64,000 bases of DNA, taken from positions 1 through 64,000 of the forward strand of contig JAEENO010000018.1 in the NCBI GenBank assembly GCA_016283755.1, in the 5' to 3' direction. The notes below the pieces were generated by a model. It made no database searches and was not told where the DNA came from. It saw only the letters and a list, made by a program, of their open reading frames with translations. This DNA is from Lachnospiraceae bacterium. Lineage in GTDB: Bacteria; Bacillota; Clostridia; Lachnospirales; Lachnospiraceae. Position numbers and translations under genes: made by a program. Below, piece by piece: positions 32,239 to 42,037 of the stretch (positions are counted from its first letter, which is position 1; every line of letters begins with the position of its first letter).

Positions 32239-33192
32239 ATGAAATACATCGAGACATTAAAAGAAGGTATGAACGTAAAGGACATATACCTTTGCAAGCA
32301 GCGTAAGTGTGCGCTTATGACTAAGAACGGTAAGCAGTATGATGATATAATATTGCAGGACAAGACCGGCACCATGACCGGTAAGATATGGAATCCGAAT
32401 GATTCTGCGATAGAAGATTGTGACGATCTTGATTATGTAGAGATATCCGGTAAGGTTACCTTGTTTAACAGTCAGCTTCAGATTACGGTAGACAGACTTC
32501 GCAAAGTGTCGGAAGGCGAATATATTCCGTCCGATTATATCCCTACCTCTGATTATGATATTGAGGAGATGTTCGGCAAGGTACTTAAGTTCGTCGATTC
32601 TGTTAAGAATCCGTATCTTAATGCGTTGCTTAAGCATTTCTTTGTTGAAGATAAGGATATTGTCAAGGCGTTCAAGAGTCAGTCCGCTGCTAAGACGTTA
32701 CACCATGGATTTGTCGGCGGATTACTGGAACACTCGCTTTCAGTTGCTACTATGTGTTGGTACATTGCGGAACATTATAAGATATTAAATCGAGATTTAT
32801 TAATTACGGCAGCACTTCTTCACGACATAGGCAAGATAGAAGAGTTCTCTGATTTCCCGCTTAATGACTATACGGATGCAGGAAATCTTCTCGGCCATAT
32901 TGTTATCGGATCCGAGATGGTAAGCGATGCTGCCAAGAATATAGAAGGTTTTCCGGTAGCGCTTTTAAATGAACTTAAGCATTGTATCTTATCACATCAT
33001 GGTAAGTTTGAGTATGGCTCACCTAAAAGACCTGCAATTGCAGAGGCTATAGCACTTAACTTTGCGGACGATATGGACGCAAAGCTTGAATATTGTAAGG
33101 AATTGTTCAGGTCTCCTAACCAGGAGGGCGGAGATTGGCTCGGATACAATAGATTCTTTGAGAGCAATTTCAGAAGAACCACGGAGAAGTAG
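32239..33192 (+). CDS. OB-fold/HD-domain 3'-5' exoribonuclease, YhaM family
   Basis: N-terminal OB fold; HD motif LEHSLSVA...LLHDIGKIEEF. Confidence 0.85.
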   Translation: MKYIETLKEGMNVKDIYLCKQRKCALMTKNGKQYDDIILQDKTGTMTGKIWNPNDSAIEDCDDLDYVEISGKVTLFNSQLQITVDRLRKVSEGEYIPSDYIPTSDYDIEEMFGKVLKFVDSVKNPYLNALLKHFFVEDKDIVKAFKSQSAAKTLHHGFVGGLLEHSLSVATMCWYIAEHYKILNRDLLITAALLHDIGKIEEFSDFPLNDYTDAGNLLGHIVIGSEMVSDAAKNIEGFPVALLNELKHCILSHHGKFEYGSPKRPAIAEAIALNFADDMDAKLEYCKELFRSPNQEGGDWLGYNRFFESNFRRTTEK

Positions 33193-33193
33193 A

Positions 33194-34576
33194 ATGGATA
33201 AGAATGATATCTTTGAAGTTACAATTGAAGATATGAGTCATGACGGGGAGGGAATCGGTAAAGTTGGCGGATTTCCGCTCTTTATTAAGGACGCTGTTAT
33301 AGGCGACGTTATAGAAGCTAAGGTTACGAAGCTTAAGAAGACATACGGATATGCAAGGCTTAACAATATTGTTAAGCCTTCTTCATTAAGAGTTACCCCT
33401 AAGTGTCCGCTTCATAAAAAGTGCGGTGGCTGTCAGATTCAGGCGATGGATTACAGTGGCCAGCTAAAATTTAAACATGATTTAGTTATTAATAATCTTA
33501 CACGAATAGGCGGGTTTGGCGAAGAGGTTGCTGAAATTATGGAGCCTATAGTGGGAATGGATGAACCGTATAGATATCGTAATAAGGCACAGTTCCCGGT
33601 AGGAGAAAAAGACGGACGTGTTATTATGGGATTCTATGCGGGACGTACGCATGACATAATGGAATGTGACGACTGCGTCTTGGGCGATGAGAAAAATGCT
33701 CTCATACTTAATGCCATAAAGTCGTACATGGCGAAGTTCAATATTCCTGCATATGATGAAGCAAGCGGTAAGGGACTTATAAGACATGTCCTTATTCGAA
33801 AAGGTTTTGCAACGAATGAGTGGATGGTATGCCTTGTGATAGCAGGTGAAAAATTGTTGCACTCTGATACATTGGTCAGTATGCTTCGTGATGCAATGCC
33901 GGAGATTGTTTCGATTAGTATAAGCCCTAATAAGAGGCGTGATAATGTCATAATGGGAGATGATTTTACCGTATTATACGGAGAATCATATATACATGAG
34001 AAGCTTTCGGGGATTACATATAAGATAAGCCCACTTTCTTTCTTTCAGGTTAATCCGATACAGACCGAGAAACTGTATGCAAAAGTGGTAGAATATGCAA
34101 ACCTTACGGGCAAGGAGAATGTCTGGGATTTATATTGCGGAACCGGAAGCATATCGCTATTCCTCGCCGGGAAGGCCGGAAAAGTGCATGGAGTAGAGAT
34201 TATTCCTCAGGCTATAGATGATGCAAGAGAGAATGCCAAGGCTAACGGTATTGAAAATGCAGAGTTTTTCGTAGGTAAGGCGGAAGACGTATTCGCTGAA
34301 CAGGTACTTACGGAGGGAAGTGCTAATTACGGCGAGAAGATAGACGTCGTTGTCGTAGATCCGCCTCGTAAGGGGTGTGACGCGAAGCTTCTTGATACAA
34401 TTCTTAAGATGGCGCCTTCTCGTATAGTATATGTAAGCTGTGACAGTGCTACTCTTGCCCGAGATTTGAAAATCTTATGTGAAACAGATTATAGAATTGA
34501 TAAACTTCAGTGCTTCGACCAATTTCCGCATACGGTTCATGTTGAGACTGTAGTTCTACTGTCAAAAGCAAATTAA
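33194..34576 (+). CDS. 23S rRNA (uracil-5-)-methyltransferase, RlmD/TrmA (RumA) family
   Basis: TRAM domain; CPLHKKCGGCQIQ; DLYCGTGSISLFLA; DPPRKGCD. Confidence 0.92.
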   Translation: MDKNDIFEVTIEDMSHDGEGIGKVGGFPLFIKDAVIGDVIEAKVTKLKKTYGYARLNNIVKPSSLRVTPKCPLHKKCGGCQIQAMDYSGQLKFKHDLVINNLTRIGGFGEEVAEIMEPIVGMDEPYRYRNKAQFPVGEKDGRVIMGFYAGRTHDIMECDDCVLGDEKNALILNAIKSYMAKFNIPAYDEASGKGLIRHVLIRKGFATNEWMVCLVIAGEKLLHSDTLVSMLRDAMPEIVSISISPNKRRDNVIMGDDFTVLYGESYIHEKLSGITYKISPLSFFQVNPIQTEKLYAKVVEYANLTGKENVWDLYCGTGSISLFLAGKAGKVHGVEIIPQAIDDARENAKANGIENAEFFVGKAEDVFAEQVLTEGSANYGEKIDVVVVDPPRKGCDAKLLDTILKMAPSRIVYVSCDSATLARDLKILCETDYRIDKLQCFDQFPHTVHVETVVLLSKAN

Positions 34577-34688
34577 TATAGCGGCCTTGCCGGAATCCCT
34601 TTTTGCGTTCCGCGACAATATGTTGCTACCGGTTTTTTTATATGTTTTTTTATGCTATAATACTCGGAGATTAGGGAGGTAGTAAACT

Positions 34689-35618
34689 ATGGCAGGAAAG
34701 ATGAATGAGGCTTTTATTGCAGGACGTGAAGTAATTGAACAAGGGGAAGTTGCAACTTATATCCCGGAATTGGGAAAAGCAAATAAAAATGATTTGGGCA
34801 TTTGTATTAAAACTTTAGACGGCAAGGTGTTTACAGAAGGAGATTATCAGAAACGATTTACGATACAAAGTATTTCAAAAGTGATTTCTTTATCTGCAGC
34901 CATTCAAATCTGTGGCTACGACAAAGTGTTTTCAAAGGTGGGGATGGAACCATCCGGAGAATCTTTTAATTCTTTAGTGGAACTGGATTTAAGAAAGAAT
35001 CTTCCTTTTAATCCAATGATTAATTCAGGAGCATTGACTACTGCCAGCCTTTTGGTACCATATATGACATTCGAGGATATGCTGGACTACACTAAAAAGG
35101 TATGTATGGATGAGGATATTACCATGAATGATGAGGTATACCGGTCTGAAATGAAGAATTCTTCCAGAAACCGTGCTATTGCTTACTTATTGGAAAGTAA
35201 GGGCATCATTGAAAATGGTGTAGATCGAAGCTTAATGCTTTATACCAAGATGTGTTCTATGTCTGTCACTGCAGAAAGTCTGGCGAATTTTGCGCTGCTT
35301 TTGGCGAATGATGGCGTAAGCCCGGTGGATAACAAGCGTTTAATTGATAGTCGTAATGTGCAGGTGTTAAAGACCATTATGTTAACCTGCGGCATGTATG
35401 ACGGTTCCGGAGAATTTGCAGTGAAGGTAGGTCTTCCATCCAAGAGTGGTGTAGGAGGTGGCTTGATGAGCGTCTGCGATAAGGAGGCGGGAATCGGCAT
35501 TTATGGTCCATCCTTAGATGGCAAGGGCAATAGCATCGCCGGTTGCAAAATATTAGAAGTGTTATCCAATAAAATGGATTTACATTTATTCTCCCGAACG
35601 AAAATGGACACGGAGTAG
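34689..35618 (+). CDS. glsA: Glutaminase A
   Basis: FTIQSISKVISL; NPMINSGAL; SGVGGG. Confidence 0.93.
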   Translation: MAGKMNEAFIAGREVIEQGEVATYIPELGKANKNDLGICIKTLDGKVFTEGDYQKRFTIQSISKVISLSAAIQICGYDKVFSKVGMEPSGESFNSLVELDLRKNLPFNPMINSGALTTASLLVPYMTFEDMLDYTKKVCMDEDITMNDEVYRSEMKNSSRNRAIAYLLESKGIIENGVDRSLMLYTKMCSMSVTAESLANFALLLANDGVSPVDNKRLIDSRNVQVLKTIMLTCGMYDGSGEFAVKVGLPSKSGVGGGLMSVCDKEAGIGIYGPSLDGKGNSIAGCKILEVLSNKMDLHLFSRTKMDTE

Positions 35619-35668
35619 AGATGAGGATATTATTAACGATAAGATTAAAATAAATCCTCAAATGTTAT

Positions 35669-35696
35669 GCCGTGGCTTATTAGTCACGGCTTTTTT
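35669..35696 (+). terminator. Rho-independent terminator after glsA
   Basis: GCCGTG-gcttattagt-CACGGC + TTTTTT. Confidence 0.85.
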
Positions 35697-35765
35697 ATTC
35701 CCACCCGAGGTCTCCGAGAAGAATTATGTACCTTTTAAATGAAGAAGAAATGGAGACAAACGAAA

Positions 35766-36079
35766 GTGAATAATGAAGAAATAGTACTCGGAAGAGTAAT
35801 TGAAGTCAGAAAGAACAGTTTTATAGTAGACCATAATGGTAAGGAAGCTTATGCAAAGCTTAAGGGTAAGTTCTACGAAGAAACTGCAAGCATGATACAG
35901 AACCGGGGTGTGCGATTAAGGCCGCAATTGCAAGCGGTGAGCTTGATGAAAAGCGCTTTTATCTCTACAAAAGTCTTGATAAGGAGACCGGCGCCAATAA
36001 TTATGCCAAGATGAAACAGATTGCAAAAAAGCATAAGCTTATGGAACGGGAAAGCATGAAGATGAAATTCCAAAGATAA
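35766..36079 (+). pseudogene. rsgA: Internally deleted, frameshifted remnant of ribosome biogenesis GTPase RsgA
   Basis: N-terminal OB-like [36 protein letters not shown] in one frame; C-terminal [31 protein letters not shown]... in another; GTPase domain absent. Confidence 0.75.
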
Positions 36080-36105
36080 TAAAGGTTTCGTCAAGTTTCG
36101 TACTT

Positions 36106-36141
36106 GGAATGCTTTATGCATTCCTTGCACTATGGTATAAT
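36106..36141 (+). promoter_or_regulatory. Palindrome-containing promoter 1
   Basis: GGAATGCTTTATGCATTCC then TATAAT at 36136. Confidence 0.5.
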
Positions 36142-36192
36142 AAATAGAGAATAGTGTTAAACAGTACAGACAGTTATTTTGGGAGGAATCAC

Positions 36193-36795
36193 ATGCTGCT
36201 TTATATTATGAGACACGGTGAGACAAGCTGGAATACCGACAGAAGAATTCAGGGTAGAACAGATGTGGAACTTAATGAGAATGGTCTTGAAATGGTTAAG
36301 AAAAGCGCTGAAGGTATGAAGAATATCAAATTCGACTATATCTATTCAAGCCCTCTTACAAGAGCCTATACAACGGCAGAGATCATACTTCAAGGCAGGG
36401 ATATTCCTCTATTTACTGATGGCAGACTTATGGAAGTATGCTTTGGCGAGTGGGAAGGCAGGGATATCACAACAAGACAGGATATGCTTGAAGCATTTTT
36501 CGATCACCCGGAGACATACGTTGCAACGGGAGGCGCGGAATCCTATGAAGATATATTGGAAAGAGCAAGAGATTTTCTTGAAGATGTAATATATCCGCTG
36601 GTGGTTGTTAAGCCTGACTGTAAGATACTGATAACGGGGCATGCTGCGATTAATAGAGCCCTTTCCGCAGTTCTTAAGAATACACCGATTAAGGATATCT
36701 GGGCACCGCCTCACAGAAAAAACTGCGCTGTAGACATATATGAATTAAATGAAGAATGCATTAAAGTTGTCGAAGAAGCGCATTATTACTTCTGA
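36193..36795 (+). CDS. Histidine phosphatase family protein (phosphoglycerate mutase-like)
   Basis: MRHGETSWNTDRRIQGRTDVELNENG; ITGHAAINR. Confidence 0.92.
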   Translation: MLLYIMRHGETSWNTDRRIQGRTDVELNENGLEMVKKSAEGMKNIKFDYIYSSPLTRAYTTAEIILQGRDIPLFTDGRLMEVCFGEWEGRDITTRQDMLEAFFDHPETYVATGGAESYEDILERARDFLEDVIYPLVVVKPDCKILITGHAAINRALSAVLKNTPIKDIWAPPHRKNCAVDIYELNEECIKVVEEAHYYF

Positions 36796-36828
36796 TCATT
36801 GTGATAACAATTAAACATCGGATATATG

Positions 36829-36856
36829 GCCGCGGTTTATGGACCGCGGCTGTTTT
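36829..36856. terminator. Terminator between convergent genes
   Basis: GCCGCGGT-ttatgg-ACCGCGGC + TGTTTTA. Confidence 0.8.
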
Positions 36857-36857
36857 A

Positions 36858-37982
36858 TTACTTTGACATGAAATAGCCCGGCAACGCAACGAATGCGAAG
36901 AAAAGAAGGCTTATAAGTGTGAAGTATTTAATGAATTTCATGCCTCCCTTTGGATATTCGCGCACATATATTCTGTAATTGATCACCGATGCAAGAGAAC
37001 CGATCAAACTGCAAAGTCCCGCAGAATCAAGTCCGTAGAGAAGCGCTTTTACATTTTCCGAGAACGGATAGAGCACGATAGATGCCGGCACGTTTGAGAT
37101 AAACTGGCTTAATAAGATACTTACGATATACTCGTGACCGCCTACAATCTTATGAAGGAAAGCGGCGATTGTCTCATTGCTTGCAATTGAAGACGAGAAT
37201 ACGAAGAAGCACAGGAAAGTAAGTAAAAGCACATAGTCGGTTTTGATAAGGATCTTGTAATCGATAATTGCAACAAGTACTGCAACGATTATAACGGCAA
37301 TCGGCCAGCAGGAAGTTCTTGTTACAATCGTAGTAAGAACCATTACAAAAAGCAAAAGATATGCAATCTGTTTCTTCTTATTAAGTTCATTATCGGGAAC
37401 GGTAAAGTCCGCATCTTCGATATGAGCTTTTTCTTTAAGGTTCTTTCTGTATGGGAATGCCACGAAAATGATAAGGAGGAAAAGCGAGATTATCCATATC
37501 GGGAACATTATTCCTATAAAGGCAGCAGCCGACATACCTGACTGGCTGTAGATGAATAAGTTCTGCGGGCTTCCGAAAGGCATAAGAAGTGAACCGCGCA
37601 CAGCTGCAATATTCTCCATCGCAAGGAGCGGCAAGATAAATTGCTCACGGCGTGCGGCACGAAATAATATTATTGTCAAAGGTACGAAGATTATTAAAGA
37701 CACATCGTTGGTCACGAACATTGAGCTGAAGAATACCGAGAACACAAGGAAAAGCGAAAGCGTAACAAGGTATCCCGTCTTACTTGCAAGGCGAAGCAAC
37801 GGGTTAAATATATGCTCTTTCTTAAATCCCTCCAGAATTGTAAGCATCATAAATAAAGTGCCGAGTGTATGCCAGTCTATTGCGGTTAAAAGCTCCTTAT
37901 TCGGCGGTGTTATGAAAAGCGATATTATTGCAGCTATTACGGAAACCGTAAGCATTGGTTCTTTTTTTATTATCTTAATCAT
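36858..37982 (-). CDS. SLC13/ArsB-like anion permease
   Basis: About 10 TM helices; FVTNDVSLIIFVPLTI; GSPQNLFIY. Confidence 0.8.
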   Translation of the reverse strand: MIKIIKKEPMLTVSVIAAIISLFITPPNKELLTAIDWHTLGTLFMMLTILEGFKKEHIFNPLLRLASKTGYLVTLSLFLVFSVFFSSMFVTNDVSLIIFVPLTIILFRAARREQFILPLLAMENIAAVRGSLLMPFGSPQNLFIYSQSGMSAAAFIGIMFPIWIISLFLLIIFVAFPYRKNLKEKAHIEDADFTVPDNELNKKKQIAYLLLFVMVLTTIVTRTSCWPIAVIIVAVLVAIIDYKILIKTDYVLLLTFLCFFVFSSSIASNETIAAFLHKIVGGHEYIVSILLSQFISNVPASIVLYPFSENVKALLYGLDSAGLCSLIGSLASVINYRIYVREYPKGGMKFIKYFTLISLLFFAFVALPGYFMSK

Positions 37983-38144
37983 TTGATTACCTCTTTGAAT
38001 TATGCCCGTAAGGCATTATCATTCTATCACAGCTTATCGAATAAGTATATAAATTCACCGAATGTTCGTTGGAAAAAAACGCGTAATGGTGGTAACATTA
38101 ACTCAAGCGTGATTTAATACGGGCAGTTTTAGGAGGTTAATCTT

Positions 38145-39623
38145 ATGGAAGAAAACAGACTCGCACAAAAGCTTTATTCCAAGGCGCATCATTTATTGTT
38201 CTGGGGTCATGTGTGTACTACATTTTTCCTTATAGTAGGCTGTATGTCTCAGATGCATTTTGCAGAGCTTGAACCATATCGAAGTATAGTTCCGAGCGTG
38301 GCAGGAGCTATCGTACTTTTAGTTGCAATAGTATTATTCATAAAATACAGAGGACAACTTCTGTATTCGAGATTTGTGGCATATGGTTTTACTGTTGTAT
38401 ATGCGCTTACATTATTGGTTGGGGGAGGTAATGGTACATACCCTTATCTTATCCCGTTGCTTTTCGGAATCATGATAACCATGGATCTTTTTACCACTAA
38501 GGTTATAGCAATCGCATTTATGTGCCTTAACCTTATTAAAGCCGGTATGATGTTGGCACAGGATGGATTTGAGGCAGCCGGTGAGCAGATTATGATAGAG
38601 GTTATTATCTCTGTGCTTACGACAATTGCGGTATTTCGCGGAGTAATTATTTTAAGCGAGTATGTAACAAGTTCTGTAAGAGATGCCAATGATAATGCAA
38701 TCAAGACAGATGAAGTAGCGGTCAAGATAAGAACAGTAGCAGGCAGCGTGGAATCCAAGATGAGTACGGTTAATGAAGCAATCGGGCGAATTGAGGAAGC
38801 AACAGGTGCCATGAATCTCTCGTTGCATGGAATATCAGATGGTATTGCGGATAATGCCAATGCAATAGCACACCAGACGGAGAGAACCAATGCAATCGCC
38901 AAGATTATAGAAGATACCAATGACAAGGCGCGCGCCATAATCGATGCAACACGTGAAGTTGAAGAGAGTGTCAACTCCGGAAGAACTGCGATGTCAGAGC
39001 TTACAAAACATGTAGGTCAGGCAATTGAATCAGGTAATAACATGAAGATTTCTGCAGAGAATCTTCAGAAGCGTTCGGAGTCGGTTCGTGAGATTACGGA
39101 TATGATTCTTAATATATCTTCTCAGACCAACCTTCTTGCACTTAATGCGTCTATAGAAGCAGCACGTGCAGGTGATGCCGGACGTGGATTCGCAGTGGTA
39201 GCTGATGAGATAAGAAAGCTTGCCGAACAGACCAAGGATGCAACCGAGCAGATTACGGAGATTCTCGATCAGCTTGCAGAAGATGCCAATGATGTGGCCG
39301 GAAAGGTTGATGAGAGTGTCAGTATTTCCAATTCGCAGCGTGAACTTGCGAAAAATACAAATGAGAAGTTCGTTGATATTAAGAGAACCATATCTACGCT
39401 TAATGAAGGTATGACGGATATGGAGAATCTTATGAGCGAGCTACTTGCAAATAATAAAGAGATTGTAGATTCTGTAAGTACTCTTTCATCCGGCTCCGAA
39501 GAGATGTCCGCAAGTACAGAGGAAGTAGCTGCCAACAGTAACGAGAATGTTGAGATGGTAAGACGCTTCTCGATGATTATGAAGGATATAAGTGCAGAGC
39601 TTGATCAGCTTAAAAACGCATAA
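38145..39623 (+). CDS. Methyl-accepting chemotaxis protein
   Basis: [41 protein letters not shown] signature (ISSQTN variant). Confidence 0.95.
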   Translation: MEENRLAQKLYSKAHHLLFWGHVCTTFFLIVGCMSQMHFAELEPYRSIVPSVAGAIVLLVAIVLFIKYRGQLLYSRFVAYGFTVVYALTLLVGGGNGTYPYLIPLLFGIMITMDLFTTKVIAIAFMCLNLIKAGMMLAQDGFEAAGEQIMIEVIISVLTTIAVFRGVIILSEYVTSSVRDANDNAIKTDEVAVKIRTVAGSVESKMSTVNEAIGRIEEATGAMNLSLHGISDGIADNANAIAHQTERTNAIAKIIEDTNDKARAIIDATREVEESVNSGRTAMSELTKHVGQAIESGNNMKISAENLQKRSESVREITDMILNISSQTNLLALNASIEAARAGDAGRGFAVVADEIRKLAEQTKDATEQITEILDQLAEDANDVAGKVDESVSISNSQRELAKNTNEKFVDIKRTISTLNEGMTDMENLMSELLANNKEIVDSVSTLSSGSEEMSASTEEVAANSNENVEMVRRFSMIMKDISAELDQLKNA

Positions 39624-39640
39624 GCATATGTTTATATAAA

Positions 39641-39669
39641 AGAGGCATCATTTTGATGTCTCTTTTTTT
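39641..39669 (+). terminator. Rho-independent terminator
   Basis: AGAGgCATCA-ttt-TGATGtCTCT + TTTTT. Confidence 0.85.
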
Positions 39670-39744
39670 CTTTTAAAACCATTATGTTAAAAGAGCCTTT
39701 ATGTGATAATATATAAATATAATTATCTTAGAAGGAGATGAAAT

Positions 39745-40551
39745 ATGAGAACTTTGTATATAGACTGCGGTATGGGGGCTGCGGGCGATATGCTTACAGC
39801 AGCATTACTTGAGCTTGCGGACAATAAGGATGAGATGGTAAAAGCGCTTAACGGCCTTGGTATACCGGGGGTTACGTATGTTGCGGAGGATGCAGTTAAG
39901 TGCGGGATCAAGGGCACACATATGGCTGTTAGATTCAATGGAGCGGAAGAAGATGAGCATATGCATGAGCATCATGACCATGAGCATCATGACCACGAGC
40001 ATCATGACCACGAGCATCATAATCATGAACATCATCACGAACATCATGGTATGCATGATATTGAGCATATCGTGAGTCATATTAATGTAAGCGACAAGAT
40101 TAAGAAAGACATTCTCTCCGTCTATAATCTTATAGCGGAAGCTGAAAGCGATGCGCATGGTTGCCCAATATCTGAGATTCATTTTCATGAAGTGGGCAGT
40201 ATGGACGCGATTGCGGATGTTACTGCGGTATGCTTCCTTATGGACAAGCTTAATGCAGAGAAAGTTATTGCATCACCCGTACATGTAGGTGCGGGTACTG
40301 TTAAGTGTGCACACGGAATCTTGCCGGTTCCGGCACCTGCGACAGCGTACATATTGCGCAATGTGCCAATCTACGGCGGCGAGATTAAGAGCGAATTATG
40401 TACACCTACCGGTGCGGCACTTTTGAAGCATTTTGTAAGTGAATTCGGCAATATGCCTGTTATGACAACCGACAGAATCGGATACGGCATGGGCAAGAAA
40501 GATTTTGAACGCGCAAACTGTGTAAGAGTAATGCTCGGAGATGCAAAGTAG
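39745..40551 (+). CDS. larC1: Nickel-pincer cofactor biosynthesis protein, LarC N-terminal part (LarC1) with His-rich segment
   Basis: YIDCGMGAAGDMLTAALLEL; HFHEVGSMDAIADV; GILPVPAPATAYIL. Confidence 0.88.
   Translation: MRTLYIDCGMGAAGDMLTAALLELADNKDEMVKALNGLGIPGVTYVAEDAVKCGIKGTHMAVRFNGAEEDEHMHEHHDHEHHDHEHHDHEHHNHEHHHEHHGMHDIEHIVSHINVSDKIKKDILSVYNLIAEAESDAHGCPISEIHFHEVGSMDAIADVTAVCFLMDKLNAEKVIASPVHVGAGTVKCAHGILPVPAPATAYILRNVPIYGGEIKSELCTPTGAALLKHFVSEFGNMPVMTTDRIGYGMGKKDFERANCVRVMLGDAK
39958..40050 (+). repeat. In-frame His-rich tandem repeat within larC1
   Basis: catgaccacgagcat-type units encoding (H-D-H-E-H)n. Confidence 0.85.
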
Positions 40552-40585
40552 AATGCTTTATGCATTCTAACTAATGTGGTATAAT
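40549..40585 (+). promoter_or_regulatory. Palindrome-containing promoter 2
   Basis: TAGAATGCTTTATGCATTCTA then TATAAT at 40580. Confidence 0.5.
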
Positions 40586-40618
40586 ACTTTTTATATTTTA
40601 ACTTCGGAGGTACTACTG

Positions 40619-42037
40619 ATGAACTTGAAACTTAACAAGAAAAGGACTTTTCTGATCGGATTTGCATTCTTTGGAATCCTTCTTTTGTGGCAGGTATACG
40701 ATGCGTGGTGTCCTACATTCTTAACGGATATTTTTGCCAATAAGATGTACGGCCTTACTTCTGCGGAACTTAAACTTTCCGATCCTGCCAAGATTCTTAA
40801 TGTTCAGTGGATGGTCGGTATCATTATGGCATGTGATAATATCGCAGCTTTAATACTTCTTCCTATTTTCGGAAGACTTTCCGATAAGACACATACCAAG
40901 ATCGGTAAGAGAATGCCTTATATTTTAACGGGGACAATGATTTCTGCAATAGCATTTCCGTTTATACCGATTTTCTTCCATTACAATAATATAGTCGGCA
41001 TGGTAATCACTATGGCGATTGTTCTTATGTTCATGATGATGTACAGGAATCCTGCAGTTGCATTGATGCCTGATATCACTCCTAAGCCGCTTCGTGCCAA
41101 GGCTAACGGAATCATCAATATCATGGGATATTTTGGTGGAGCTGCTGCAACGGTTCTCGGTATTTTCCTTAAGCTAAGCGATTATATCAATGTAACGGAC
41201 AGAGCAGATAAGTTATGGATAATTGAGATTCCATTTATTGTTGCATCTGTTCTTATGGTAATTTCCGCATTAGTTCTTGCATTTACCATTAAAGAGAACG
41301 ATCTCGCGATTGAATTAAAAGATGAGATGGCGGAAGGCGAGAAGTACGCAGAGATTGCTACTCCTGTATCCGATGACGGTACAATGTCGAAGGAGAACAA
41401 GAATATGCTTATGGCTATTCTTTCTGCGGAATTTTTGTGGTTTATGGCCGATAATGCAATCGGAACATATATCGGTAACTATGTAATCTATCATCTTAAT
41501 TCCGTATCCAAGGCTACGATGATATTAACAATAATCGGCGGTCTTGCATCAGTTATAGGTTTTGCTACGGCAGGTATGATTGCTGACAGGATAGGAAGAA
41601 AGTGGACTATTTCATCGGGTCTTATTCTTACCTTTGTCGGATTATTCATTATGATATTTATTCACCCGACCGGTGTTGTTGTCGGTGCTAACGGTGAGTA
41701 CGCATTCCCGACACTTCTTTATGTGGTATGGATTATTAAGGGCTACGGCATGGCACTTGTTCATAACTGCTCTTTCCCTATGGTTGTCGAGCTTTGCTCC
41801 TCAAAAGAGATTGGAAAGTTCACGGGATTCTATTATACGGCAAGTATGTCCGCTCAGACAGTTACTCCTGTTTTACTCGGGCTTTTGCTTACAAGAATGG
41901 GTGTCTGGGGCGTATTACCAATCTATGTAACCGCTCTTATAGCAATAAGCGCACTTGTCTTTATTACGCTTGTTAAGAATGTAAGAGGTGGCGGCAATAA
42001 TGCTAAGGGTTTGGAGGCGTTTGCAGGTGAAGACTAG
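40619..42037 (+). CDS. MFS transporter (sugar/GPH or SLC45-like)
   Basis: 12-TM pattern; GRLSDKTHTKIGKRMPYIL. Confidence 0.85.
   Translation: MNLKLNKKRTFLIGFAFFGILLLWQVYDAWCPTFLTDIFANKMYGLTSAELKLSDPAKILNVQWMVGIIMACDNIAALILLPIFGRLSDKTHTKIGKRMPYILTGTMISAIAFPFIPIFFHYNNIVGMVITMAIVLMFMMMYRNPAVALMPDITPKPLRAKANGIINIMGYFGGAAATVLGIFLKLSDYINVTDRADKLWIIEIPFIVASVLMVISALVLAFTIKENDLAIELKDEMAEGEKYAEIATPVSDDGTMSKENKNMLMAILSAEFLWFMADNAIGTYIGNYVIYHLNSVSKATMILTIIGGLASVIGFATAGMIADRIGRKWTISSGLILTFVGLFIMIFIHPTGVVVGANGEYAFPTLLYVVWIIKGYGMALVHNCSFPMVVELCSSKEIGKFTGFYYTASMSAQTVTPVLLGLLLTRMGVWGVLPIYVTALIAISALVFITLVKNVRGGGNNAKGLEAFAGED

Noticed and set aside
34577-34688. Terminator/attenuator upstream of glsA
   Set aside because: Only weak pairing found before the T-runs; promoter-like TATAAT present but structure not convincing.
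35739-36014. 91-aa ORF as a novel small protein
   Set aside because: Better explained as the N-terminal part of a deleted rsgA reading out of frame into the C-terminal remnant.
39958-40050. Short tandem repeats resembling a CRISPR-like array
   Set aside because: In-frame codon-level repeats encoding His-rich protein; no spacers or constant repeat length.
39805-40188. 127-aa minus-strand Met-rich ORF
   Set aside because: Produced by the reverse complement of the His-rich repeat in larC1.
40552-40618. Programmed frameshift giving full-length LarC
   Set aside because: Both shifted frames stop almost immediately and no LarC2-like sequence follows.
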